Origin: Actinospineispora eucalypti
GTDB lineage: Bacteria > Actinomycetota > Actinomycetes > Mycobacteriales > Pseudonocardiaceae
DNA: 64,000 bases
NCBI GenBank assembly: GCA_014208095.1
Contig: JACHMT010000002.1
Span: 1,240,001 to 1,304,000, forward strand
Direction: 5' to 3'
Shown here: one piece after another, positions 51,126-58,873 of the stretch
Layout of the letters: each line of letters begins with the position of its first letter
Position numbering within the stretch: the first letter of the stretch is position 1
Notes under the pieces: model-generated
What the model was told of the DNA's origin: nothing
Seen by the model: the letters and a program-made list of their open reading frames with translations, nothing else
The model's database searches: none
Program-made: the position numbers and the translations under genes

Positions 51126-51884
51126 GTGAGCTTCGACGTCGCGGCGGACGCCTACGGGCGGTTCATGGGTCGGTACTCCGAGCTGTTGGCGGCCGAGTTC
51201 GCCGAGCTGGCCGGCGCACAACGTGGTCAGCGGGCGCTGGACGTCGGCTGCGGTCCCGGTGCGCTCACCGCCCGGCTGGTCGACCGGTTGGGCGCCGAGG
51301 CGGTCACCGCGATCGACCCCTCGGAGTCGTTCGTGGCCGCGACCCGCGCGCGCCTCCCCCAGGTCGACGTGCACTCCGGCGCCGCCGAGCGACTGCCCTT
51401 CCCCGACGGCTCCTTCGACCTGGTGCTGGCCCAGCTGGTGGTGCACTTCATGGCCGACCCGGTGGCGGGGCTGGCCGAGATGGCCCGGGTCGCCCGGCCC
51501 GCCGGCCTGGTCGCGGCGTGCGTGTGGGACCACGCCGGCGGCACCGGCCCGCTGGCCATCTTCTGGCGGGCGGTCCGCGACCTCGATCCCGGCGCCCGGG
51601 ACGAGTCGGAGCTGGCCGGTGCGCGGGAGGGCCACCTGGCCGAGCTGTTCACCTCGGCCGGCCTGCGGGACGTCGAGACGTCGCTGCTCACGGTCCGGGT
51701 CGGGTTCACCGGCTTCGCCGAGTGGTGGGACCCGTTCCTGCTCGGGGTCGGGCCGGCCGGCAGCTACGTCGCGGGCTTGGACGAGGGGCGGCGCGAGGCG
51801 CTCCGGGCCCGGTGCGAGCAGCTGCTCCCGCCCGCGCCGTTCGAGATCCACGCCTCCGCCTGGTGCGCGCGGGGCCGGGCGTGA
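51126..51884 (+). CDS. Class I SAM-dependent methyltransferase
   Basis: 252 residues of the UbiE/Methyltransf_11 type. Motif I is ALDVGCGPGALTARLVD, acidic motif II AIDPSESFV, and motif III-like DLVLAQLVVHFMADP. Start is GTG 51126. It is alone, between the MITE-like segment and a lipoprotein gene on the same strand; the acceptor substrate is unknown. Confidence 0.85.
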   Translation: MSFDVAADAYGRFMGRYSELLAAEFAELAGAQRGQRALDVGCGPGALTARLVDRLGAEAVTAIDPSESFVAATRARLPQVDVHSGAAERLPFPDGSFDLVLAQLVVHFMADPVAGLAEMARVARPAGLVAACVWDHAGGTGPLAIFWRAVRDLDPGARDESELAGAREGHLAELFTSAGLRDVETSLLTVRVGFTGFAEWWDPFLLGVGPAGSYVAGLDEGRREALRARCEQLLPPAPFEIHASAWCARGRA

Positions 51885-52004
51885 CCCTGCGCCGAACGGT
51901 GTAACAAGTGCGACGGCAGTGAAGAATCAGTAACAACCACTGCCCGTGGTGCGCCGGTGTGGCAGCGTGCGCTTCGCAGCGGCCAGGCGGCGGAGGGCGA
52001 AGGC

Positions 52005-52883
52005 ATGGCCACGGGCGGACGACGGGCGAAACCGCGCGCCGCGGCGGTGATTCCGGCGCTGGTGTGCCTGCTCCTACTGCCCCTGGCGGCCTGCGCCGGA
52101 AGCGGCGGGAACCCGCCCGCTCCGGCTCCGGTCACCACGCCGACCGAGGAGCCCCAACCAACCGAGACCGTGGTTCCGGCTCCCGGCCCGACGCGACAAC
52201 CGTCGGGCGACGCCCCGCACCAACCGGCGACGCGGGAAACCGCCGATGACCGGTTGAGGGCGTTCGTCGAGGCTTGCGACAAGGGCGTGGAGGACTGGCG
52301 GAGCGGGCAGTTCGACCATCCCGGCGAGATGACGCTGGAGGTCAACCAGAGCTCCACCTACGTGGCCGCGGTGGATATCCGGGAAACCCCGCAACCGGCC
52401 GAGCTGGTGCTGCCCGGCGTCGGTGCGCAGGGCGAACCGGTGGCCGTGCAGTGCGTGCTGAGCGCCCGGCTGATGCCGGTCGGGGACGGCCTGGAGGTCC
52501 AGGACGGGTCGTGGATCATGCGGCAGTTCACGCCGACCGGCGTGCTCAACTGGTCGTGGTCGGTCAAGGCGCTCCGGCCGGGCGAGAGCCAGCTGCGCCT
52601 CGAGCTGCAACCCGCGCTCAGCGCCCGGGAACCCGGGACCGGCGCGCTCATGCCGCCGGAGCATCCCTCACGGGTCACGGCCTTCGTCACCCGGGTACAC
52701 GTGAACGCGAACGCCCTGCAGCGGTCCGGCCAGTGGTGGAAGGACAACTGGCCGATCCTGCTCATGATCGCCACCGGACTCGGCGCCGCGGTGCTCGGCC
52801 TCATCCGGTGGGGCGGCACGCTGGGCCAGACCATCCGCGAGGCGCGCCAGAAGTGGCGGGGCGACGGCGGCGCGGCACCCTGA
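52005..52883 (+). CDS. Membrane-anchored lipoprotein, unknown function
   Basis: 292 residues. Lipoprotein signal with lipobox LLPLAAC (Cys at about 30), a Pro/Thr-rich linker (residues 36-75), an extracellular domain (about 80-225) with paired strands, and a C-terminal membrane helix (NWPILLMIATGLGAAVLGLI) followed by a basic tail. It would be held at both ends in the membrane. I recognise no family. GGAGGG precedes ATG 52005. It converges with a hydrolase gene 14 bp away. Confidence 0.75.
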   Translation: MATGGRRAKPRAAAVIPALVCLLLLPLAACAGSGGNPPAPAPVTTPTEEPQPTETVVPAPGPTRQPSGDAPHQPATRETADDRLRAFVEACDKGVEDWRSGQFDHPGEMTLEVNQSSTYVAAVDIRETPQPAELVLPGVGAQGEPVAVQCVLSARLMPVGDGLEVQDGSWIMRQFTPTGVLNWSWSVKALRPGESQLRLELQPALSAREPGTGALMPPEHPSRVTAFVTRVHVNANALQRSGQWWKDNWPILLMIATGLGAAVLGLIRWGGTLGQTIREARQKWRGDGGAAP

Positions 52884-52897
52884 GCAGTCTCGGTCGG

Positions 52898-53737
52898 CTA
52901 CAGCAGGCCGAGCACGGTCGCCACGATGGCTTCCGGTGCGTCCTCCTGCACTAGATGGCCGGCCTCGGGAATGAGCCGGAACTCGGCGTTCGGAATTCGT
53001 TCGGCCAGTTGCCGGCCGCGGTCGTGGGGAATCCAGGCATCCTGTTCGCCCCACAGGATCGAGACCGGGCAGCGGATCTCGCCGTAGCGGTTCTCCACCT
53101 CGTCGGTGAACCGGTCGCTCATCTGCGCGACCTGGCGGTAGAACGCCGCCTGCCCCCGCTCGCCCAGCCAGGGGTCGAGGTACAGCCGCAGGTCCTCCTC
53201 GGCCAGCGGCCGGTGCGCGGCCCCCTGGATGTAGGCCCGAACCGAGGCCTCGTGGATGTACGCCGGCAGGCCGGTGAACGCCTCCTCGTGGTGCAGCGCC
53301 GCCTGCACGAACGGCGAGCCGGACGGGCCGATGGCCACCGGGTCGACCAGGGTCAGCGAGCGGTAGGCCCGGCCGTTCAACACCGAGGTACGCAGCGCGG
53401 TCGCCCCGCCGAAGTCGTGCGCCACGACGTCCGGCCGGTCCAGCCCCCAATGGTCGAGCAGCGCCGCGAACAGCCGGTTCTGCACGCCCAGCGAGACGTC
53501 CTGACCCGTGCGCATCTCCGAGCGCCCGTAGCCGAGCAGGTCGAAGTAGTACACCCGCCGGTGGTCCGCGAGGTACGGGGCGATCCGGCGCCACACCACC
53601 GAGGAGAACGGCGTCCCGTGCACCAGGACCAGCGGCGGCCCCTGCCCGATCGCGCCGAATCGGACCTGCTGGCCTTCGAAGTCGAACACCTCGGGCAACA
53701 CCCAGCTCGGGGCCGCCACCTGCGCGGTTGATGCCAT
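52898..53737 (-). CDS. Alpha/beta hydrolase with Asp nucleophile (haloalkane dehalogenase/epoxide hydrolase-like)
   Basis: 279 residues. Oxyanion motif VLVHGTPFSSVVWRR; nucleophile elbow VVAHDFGGATALR with Asp108 rather than Ser; acid in WGEQDAWIP; His in PEAGHLVQED. The Asp nucleophile is typical of haloalkane dehalogenases, fluoroacetate dehalogenases and epoxide hydrolases. The two halide-stabilising residues of dehalogenases could not be assigned by eye, so epoxide hydrolysis is equally possible. ATG 53737 follows GAGG. It is divergent from a CGNR regulator, which may control it. Confidence 0.82.
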   Translation of the reverse strand: MASTAQVAAPSWVLPEVFDFEGQQVRFGAIGQGPPLVLVHGTPFSSVVWRRIAPYLADHRRVYYFDLLGYGRSEMRTGQDVSLGVQNRLFAALLDHWGLDRPDVVAHDFGGATALRTSVLNGRAYRSLTLVDPVAIGPSGSPFVQAALHHEEAFTGLPAYIHEASVRAYIQGAAHRPLAEEDLRLYLDPWLGERGQAAFYRQVAQMSDRFTDEVENRYGEIRCPVSILWGEQDAWIPHDRGRQLAERIPNAEFRLIPEAGHLVQEDAPEAIVATVLGLL

Positions 53738-53822
53738 GCTAACCTCAATCACTATCGATTCCGGTTAGTACAGACGGTACGGCGAGCCGAGCCCCGGGCG
53801 CAAGCCCCGGCCGAGACGCGAG

Positions 53823-54431
53823 GTGGCGGTGACGACCTGGACGGCGAAGAACTTCGTCGGCGGGCACATCAGCCTGGACTTCGTCAACACCGCCGGTGGC
53901 CGCACGAAGGACCGGGACGCCGAGCGCCTGCCGCACTACCCGGACGCCGTCGGCTGGGCCCGGGCCGCCGGCGTGGTCGACCAGGCCGAGGCCGGGCGCC
54001 TACTCGGCTCACCCGGGCCCGGCGGGCCGGATGCCGTCGCCCGCCTGCGCGCCCAGAGGGAGGCGCTGCACGCCTACCTGCTCGCCGGGATCGACGGCGT
54101 CGAGGCACCTCCGGAGGCCCGCGCGCGGGTGGAGGCCGACCTGCGGGCCGCGCACGCGGCGGCGCGGCTGTCCCCGGACCCGGCCGGCCCCGACGTCTGG
54201 TCGATCCCGCTGACCTCGGCGGGCCTGGAAGTGATCGGACTCCGGCTCGGCCTGGCGACCAGCGCGCTGCTCATCGGGACGGACCGGCGCAACATCCGGA
54301 TCTGCGGAGCCTGCTCGTGGATGTACCTCGACCCGTCGCCGAGCAAGCGGCGCCGCTGGTGCTCGATGGCCGCCTGCGGCAACCGGACGAAGGTCCGCCG
54401 CCACGCGGACCGGTCCCGCGGCACTGCATGA
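53823..54431 (+). CDS. CGNR zinc-finger (ABATE domain) regulator
   Basis: 202 residues. The ABATE domain at the N terminus (GGHISLDFVNTAGGR) and the C-terminal CGNR zinc finger (ICGACSWMYLDPSPSKRRRW, then CSMAACGNRTKVRRH) with its four Cys. These are stress-responsive DNA-binding regulators. GTG 53823 is the start. It is divergent from the hydrolase, with an 85-bp gap that includes CTATCGATTCCGGTTAG, so it is a likely regulator of that gene. Confidence 0.85.
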   Translation: MAVTTWTAKNFVGGHISLDFVNTAGGRTKDRDAERLPHYPDAVGWARAAGVVDQAEAGRLLGSPGPGGPDAVARLRAQREALHAYLLAGIDGVEAPPEARARVEADLRAAHAAARLSPDPAGPDVWSIPLTSAGLEVIGLRLGLATSALLIGTDRRNIRICGACSWMYLDPSPSKRRRWCSMAACGNRTKVRRHADRSRGTA

Positions 54432-54438
54432 TTGTCCG

Positions 54439-55488
54439 GTGAAGTCCCGTATCCCGCTCGGACTGTTGTTGCTCGGGGTCGTGGCCGGCTGCGGCACCTC
54501 GAGCCCGCCCCCGCCGGCCAGCGCCGCGCCCGCCCAACCCGGCCCCTGCTCCCCCTCGGTACGGATCGACGGGTTCTCCGACGAACTGGACCAGACCGAC
54601 TTCCAGGGCCACTTCGTCGGCAACTTCTCCGGGTTGGCCACCCAGCCGGACGGCGGCATCCTCGCGCTGTCCGACCGCTCGGTGCTGTTCACCCTGGACG
54701 GCCGCACCCACCGACCCGTCGCCGCAGTGCCGCTGACGGACGAGAACGGCCAGCCGCTGGACTCCGAGGCGATCGCCAGGGACCGGGACGGCACCCTGCT
54801 GATCACTTCGGAGACCGAGCCGTCGATCCGCCGGTACACCGCCGACGGCAAGCCGCTCGACCGGCTGCCGGTGCCGGCACCGCTGCTGGTCGCCCCGGCC
54901 GGACGGGCGGTCACCAACGGGACCTTCGAGGGCATCGCGCCGCGGCCGGACGGCACGCTGGTCGCCTCGATGGAAGGCCCGCTGTCCGGCGACGACCCGA
55001 TGCTGCGCCGGTTCCAGACCTGGACCCGGTCGGCGGACGGCCGCTTCACCCCGGCCGCCCAGTGGGCCTACCGGATGCACCTGCCGTCGGCGGGCGTCTC
55101 GGAGCTCGCCCCGACCGGGGACGGGCGGCTGCTCGTGCTGGAACGCGGCTTCGTGCGCGGCACGGGCAACACCGTCCAGCTCTACCTGGCCGACCCGGCC
55201 GGCGCGCCCGACGTGAGCGGCACCGACCGGCTCGACGCGGCTACCCCGTCGATCGGCAACACCCAGTTGGCCGACCTGGCCAGCTGCCCGTCCATGGGCG
55301 CCACCAGCCCGGAACCCCAGGTGAACCCGCTGCTGGACAACATCGAGGGCGCCACCGTGCTCGGCCGGGACCCGGACGGCGCGCTGCGGCTGCTGCTGGT
55401 CAGCGACGACAACCAGAGCGCGGACCAGATCACCCGGCTCTACTGGTTCACCGTTCGCCTGCCGCATCCGCCGGGCACAGGCGGGTGA
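54439..55488 (+). CDS. Phytase-like (esterase-like activity of phytase) lipoprotein
   Basis: 349 residues. Lipobox LLGVVAGC (Cys18) after a short signal, then a beta-propeller-like domain of the 'esterase-like activity of phytase' family: NFSGLATQPDGGILALSDRS, GQPLDSEAIARDRDGTLLIT, GTFEGIAPRPDGTLVASMEG, LLVLERGF, DNIEGATVL. The family acts outside the cell, possibly on phosphate esters. GTG 54439 starts 7 bp after the CGNR gene. The 3' end overlaps the convergent TetR gene by 41 bp. Confidence 0.82.
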   Translation: MKSRIPLGLLLLGVVAGCGTSSPPPPASAAPAQPGPCSPSVRIDGFSDELDQTDFQGHFVGNFSGLATQPDGGILALSDRSVLFTLDGRTHRPVAAVPLTDENGQPLDSEAIARDRDGTLLITSETEPSIRRYTADGKPLDRLPVPAPLLVAPAGRAVTNGTFEGIAPRPDGTLVASMEGPLSGDDPMLRRFQTWTRSADGRFTPAAQWAYRMHLPSAGVSELAPTGDGRLLVLERGFVRGTGNTVQLYLADPAGAPDVSGTDRLDAATPSIGNTQLADLASCPSMGATSPEPQVNPLLDNIEGATVLGRDPDGALRLLLVSDDNQSADQITRLYWFTVRLPHPPGTGG

Positions 55489-56056
55489 GTAGCGCGAACG
55501 CCCGGTTGACCTCCGCGAGGGGGTCGGCCTCCCCCGGCGCGGCGCGCAGCCACTCGTCCAGCGCGGTACGGAAGGCAGCCACGGAGACCCGGGCCAGCAG
55601 TGCCGCCCGCATCGGGTCCAGCTCCGGCCGCCGCTCGGCCAGCAGCTCGGCCAGCGCGTCCTCCCAGCGCGCGTGTTTGAGCAGGCTGTACGGGCGGAGG
55701 CTCGGGCTGCGCTCGATCATCTCGATCACCGAGCGGATGTCCTCCGAGGAGCCGCCAATGCTCGCGCACATGGCGGCGAACGCCGCGTGCAGCGAGGTCA
55801 GCGGCTCCTCGGCGAGCGGGCGGGTGCGCAGCGCGGCGGTGAGGAGCGAGGTGGTGCCCCGCGCCCACTCCATCACGATGTCGCCCTTGCTGCCGAAGTA
55901 GCGGAACAGGGTGCGCCGGGAAACCCCGGCGGCGTCGGCGACCTCGTCCACCGTGGTCGCGTCGAATCCCCGTTCGGCGAACAGCCGCATGCCGGCCGAG
56001 ACCAGCTCGGCCCGCTGCCGCCGTTGCCGCCGCTCCCGCAGCCCCAACTCGGTCAT
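55448..56056 (-). CDS. TetR-family regulator downstream of the aldehyde dehydrogenase gene
   Basis: 202 residues. Helix-turn-helix ELVSAGMRLFAERGFDATTV then ADAAGVSRRTLFRYFGSKGD, followed by a MftR-like C-terminal domain. ATG 56056 is 1 bp from the aldehyde dehydrogenase stop, so the two are one transcript. The perfect palindrome at 57510-57528 in front of that operon is its probable target. Confidence 0.88.
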   Translation of the reverse strand: MTELGLRERRQRRQRAELVSAGMRLFAERGFDATTVDEVADAAGVSRRTLFRYFGSKGDIVMEWARGTTSLLTAALRTRPLAEEPLTSLHAAFAAMCASIGGSSEDIRSVIEMIERSPSLRPYSLLKHARWEDALAELLAERRPELDPMRAALLARVSVAAFRTALDEWLRAAPGEADPLAEVNRAFALLTRLCPADAAGER

Positions 56057-56057
56057 C

Positions 56058-57497
56058 TCAGGCGGGCGCGCCCATGACGGCCTTGACCTCGGTGAACTCC
56101 TCGAAACCGAGCTGGCCCCACTCGCGGCCGTTGCCGGACTTCTTGTAGCCGCCGAACGGTGCGGTCGGGTCCAGCGGGGCGCCGTTGAGGTGCACCATGC
56201 CGGTGCGGATCCGGGAGGCGACGCGGAAGGCGTGCTCCGGGTCGCCGGACTGCACCGCTCCGGAGAGGCCGTACTCGCTGTCGTTGGCGATCTTGATGGC
56301 CTCCTCCTCGTCGGAGTAGCGCAGCACCGAGAGCACCGGCCCGAAGATCTCCTCCTGCGCGATGCGCATGTCCGGGGTGACCCCGGCGAAGACGGTGGGG
56401 CGCACGAAGTAGCCCTTGTCCAGCCCGTCCGGCAGGCCGGTGCCGCCGGCCTCGACCGTGGCGCCCTCGTCGATGCCGGCCTGGATGAGCGACTGGACCC
56501 GGTCGAACTGGGTCTTGCTCACCAGCGGGCCGAGCACCGTGGTCTTCTCCCCCGGGTCACCCGTGGTGACCTTCTCGGCCTCGGCCTTGAGCAGCCCGAC
56601 CAGCTCGTCGTACTGGTCGGCCTGCACCAGCAGCCGGGTCGGGGCGTTGCAGCTCTGCCCGGTGTTGAGGAAGCACTGGCTGATCGCGCCCTTGGCCACC
56701 GAGGCCAGGTCGGCGTCCGAGAGCACGATGTTCGCCGACTTGCCGCCCAGCTCCAAGGACACCTTCTTCACCGTCTCGGCGGCTGCCTTGGACACCTGGA
56801 TGCCGGCGCGGGTGGACCCGGTGAAGGAGACCATGTCGATGTCCGGGTGCGAGGACAGCACGCTGCCCACCGTCGGGCCGTCGCCGTTGACCAGGTTGAA
56901 CACCCCGGCCGGGACGCCGGCCTCGGCCAGGATCTCAGCGAAGATCACCGCGTTCAGCGGGGCCACCTCGCTGGGCTTGAGCACCATGGTGCAGCCGGTG
57001 GCCAGCGCCGGGCCGACCTTGCAGGTGATCTGGTTGAGCGGCCAGTTCCACGGCGTGATCAGCCCGCACACCCCGGCGGGCTCCCGCAGCAGCGTGGTGC
57101 CGCCCCGCTTCTCGGCGAACTCGTAGCCCTCGAGTACCTTGGCGGCCGTCATGAGGTGCCCCAGGCCGGCCGGGACCTGCGCCCGCTGCGCCAGCATCAC
57201 CGGCGCACCCATCTCGGCGGTGACCGCCTCGGCCAGGTCGCCCATCCGCTTCTGGTACGCCGCGATGACCGCGTTGAGCACGTCGAGGCGCTCCTGCTTG
57301 GTCGTCCGCGACCAGGAGTCGAACGCCTTCTTCGCCGCCGCGATGGCCAGCTCCGCGTCCTTCTCCGTGCCGAGCGCAATCTGGGTGACCGGCTCCTCGG
57401 TCGCCGGGTTGATCACGTCCAGGCGCTCCGAAGAGCTGGGGGCGACCCACGCTCCGTCGATATAGAACTTGGTGGCGTTTGCGTAGAGGTCTGTCAT
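56058..57497 (-). CDS. NAD(P)-dependent aldehyde dehydrogenase
   Basis: 479 residues. GLITPWNWPLNQITCK (Asn152 region), catalytic Glu249 in VSLELGGKSANIV, and nucleophile Cys283 in NTGQSCNAPTRLLV are all present, and the end is GYKKSGNGREWGQLGFEEFT. The substrate is not evident. It could supply aldehyde oxidation missing from the 3-hydroxyanthranilate operon, but it is 14 kb away and has its own TetR partner. ATG 57497 is the start. Confidence 0.9.
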   Translation of the reverse strand: MTDLYANATKFYIDGAWVAPSSSERLDVINPATEEPVTQIALGTEKDAELAIAAAKKAFDSWSRTTKQERLDVLNAVIAAYQKRMGDLAEAVTAEMGAPVMLAQRAQVPAGLGHLMTAAKVLEGYEFAEKRGGTTLLREPAGVCGLITPWNWPLNQITCKVGPALATGCTMVLKPSEVAPLNAVIFAEILAEAGVPAGVFNLVNGDGPTVGSVLSSHPDIDMVSFTGSTRAGIQVSKAAAETVKKVSLELGGKSANIVLSDADLASVAKGAISQCFLNTGQSCNAPTRLLVQADQYDELVGLLKAEAEKVTTGDPGEKTTVLGPLVSKTQFDRVQSLIQAGIDEGATVEAGGTGLPDGLDKGYFVRPTVFAGVTPDMRIAQEEIFGPVLSVLRYSDEEEAIKIANDSEYGLSGAVQSGDPEHAFRVASRIRTGMVHLNGAPLDPTAPFGGYKKSGNGREWGQLGFEEFTEVKAVMGAPA

Positions 57498-57509
57498 GGG
57501 GTGGAGATT

Positions 57510-57528
57510 AGTGGCATCGAGTGCCACT
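57510..57528. promoter_or_regulatory. Operator palindrome AGTGGCA-TCGAG-TGCCACT
   Basis: Perfect 7-bp arms, 13-31 bp before the aldehyde dehydrogenase start codon, with another half-site ATGCCACG at about 57539. Likely TetR binding site for autoregulation of the ALDH-TetR operon. Confidence 0.75.
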
Positions 57529-57782
57529 TGTCACTGAATGCCACGAGAATGGGTCACGCTCAGCGGACCGGATCGCCGGCCTCCCAGGTGCGCGCGTGCT
57601 CCAGCAGTGCCTCCCGGAGGCGGACCAGCCGTCCGGCTCGGCGACGGTCTCCCGCGGCGCGTCGAGCCGGTGCGGCATGTCGAACAGCACCGCGTCCTCC
57701 TCGCGTTCGAAACAGGCGGAAGAAGGTGCTCGCCGAGTAGTCGGCGGTCAAGACCGAGTCGGGGCGACTGCGGTGCCCCTTT

Positions 57783-57804
57783 CATTTCGGCCTGGGCCGA
57801 AATG
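57783..57804. promoter_or_regulatory. 22-bp palindrome (arms CATTTCGGCC / GGCCGAAATG)
   Basis: Perfect 10-bp arms around TG, 23-44 bp before the MDMPI-family start codon. The symmetric AT-rich outer parts look like an operator for a dimeric repressor; no cognate regulator is adjacent. TTAGCG could be a weak -10. Confidence 0.6.
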
Positions 57805-57826
57805 TTTCGCCGTTAGCGTGTACGCC

Positions 57827-58594
57827 ATGACAAGATCGACCACACGGCCGACAGAAGCCGAAGAGTTCCTGACCGCGCTGCAGGACACGCCACCACACGC
57901 GCTGACCGCCTGCCCGGAATGGACCGTGCACGACACCGGCGCCCACCTCGCAGGCATCTACGAGGAAGTAATCCGCCACGTCCAAGCCTACGCCGCGGGC
58001 ACACCGCTGACCACGACACGCAGCTTCGAAGAGCGTGAAGCACCATTCAGAGAACTCAGCGCACCCCAACTGCTCAACATCGTCGACCGCGAAGAACAGC
58101 GCATGCGCCAGGAGATCCACGCTGTCATAGACGAAGAACCAGACGCCACACTATGGTGGACCGGCCGATGGATGCGCGTCGACGCATTCCTTTCCCATCT
58201 GCGCAACGAATGCGCAATCCACCGATGGGACATATACGGCGACGACGAAACCAACATGAAGTTGCTACAACAATTCGACCTTTTCAAACACGCCGTAACC
58301 AACATCGGCCCCAAGCCACTGTGCGCACGCGGCATCAACAAATACGGAGCCGAACTGTCAGGCTTGTCAGCCCGGATACGAACCGAAGGCCTACCCGACC
58401 TACACATCACAATCAGCGGCACCGTACCCACAATGGAGATCGTCGACCCAACCGACGAACCCACCATCAGCGGCGACCAAGAAGCACGCCTCCTACTCCT
58501 CTGGGGACGCTCACCCACACCAGCCACCCGGCTCCAAGCCACCGGCCCCCACGACACCGTGCTCCGCCTACGACGCCTGCTCTCCGGCTACTAA
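57827..58594 (+). CDS. Maleylpyruvate isomerase N-terminal (MDMPI)-type protein
   Basis: 255 residues. The N-terminal half matches the mycothiol-dependent maleylpyruvate isomerase/DinB-like helical bundle (LTACPEWTVHDTGAHLAGIY with its His, and HLRNECAIHRWDIYG). Such proteins are metal- or thiol-dependent transferases or isomerases that use mycothiol. Codon use differs from neighbours: many third-position A and CCA/GAA/ACA codons, so G+C is visibly lower and recent transfer is likely. It is followed at once by a transposase remnant. Function is uncertain. Confidence 0.75.
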   Translation: MTRSTTRPTEAEEFLTALQDTPPHALTACPEWTVHDTGAHLAGIYEEVIRHVQAYAAGTPLTTTRSFEEREAPFRELSAPQLLNIVDREEQRMRQEIHAVIDEEPDATLWWTGRWMRVDAFLSHLRNECAIHRWDIYGDDETNMKLLQQFDLFKHAVTNIGPKPLCARGINKYGAELSGLSARIRTEGLPDLHITISGTVPTMEIVDPTDEPTISGDQEARLLLLWGRSPTPATRLQATGPHDTVLRLRRLLSGY

Positions 58595-58607
58595 TGCTTC
58601 GATCCGA

Positions 58608-58829
58608 CACTCTGCCCCGCCCGCTGGGCCATCGAGGTCACCTTCTCCGATGCCAAACACACCACCGGCGTCGGCGAAGCACGCAACCGCACCCGCGTCT
58701 ACCAGGACATGCTCGTCAAGCTTCGTCGCGTGTTGATCGCCGCCCAATATCGTGCACACCAGGCAGCTGACGGCGACCCCGCTAGAAATCCAGGCTATCC
58801 GCCTGGCCTGGGCCGATGCCGCGGCATGA
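58608..58829 (+). pseudogene. Remnant of a DDE transposase C terminus (frameshifted)
   Basis: One frame reads CPARWAIEVTFSDAKHTTGV then GEARNRT, the conserved W-x-IE-x-TF...K/R...G motif of a DDE-type (IS701/IS4-like) transposase, joined to DMLVKLRRVLIAAQYRAHQ. A shift then gives QLTATPLEIQAIRLAWADAAA and a stop at 58827-58829, the usual C-terminal ending of such actinomycete transposases. Most of the gene, including the first two catalytic Asp, is gone, and a stretch between the two motifs is missing. Confidence 0.7.
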
Positions 58830-58860
58830 CCACGAAACACAAGCTGTCGGTGGACCAGGT

Positions 58861-58866
58861 TATAAT
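58861..58866 (+). promoter_or_regulatory. Consensus -10 TATAAT giving a probable leaderless transcript
   Basis: TATAAT is followed by exactly 7 bases and then ATG 58874, the spacing expected when transcription starts on the start codon. It overlaps the decayed transposase end by proximity only. Confidence 0.6.
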
Positions 58867-58873
58867 CGAACGT

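Larger units (their letters stand above)
57498..57826. other. Divergent intergenic region with two palindromes and a decayed reading frame
   Basis: The left part holds the aldehyde dehydrogenase operator (57510-57528); the right part the 22-bp palindrome (57783-57804). In between, the minus strand can be read as fragments in two frames (LFDMPHRLDAPRETVAEPD, then RLREALLEHARTWEAGDPVR followed by a stop at about 57560), suggesting a frameshifted gene relic. Its family was not recognised. Confidence 0.4.
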
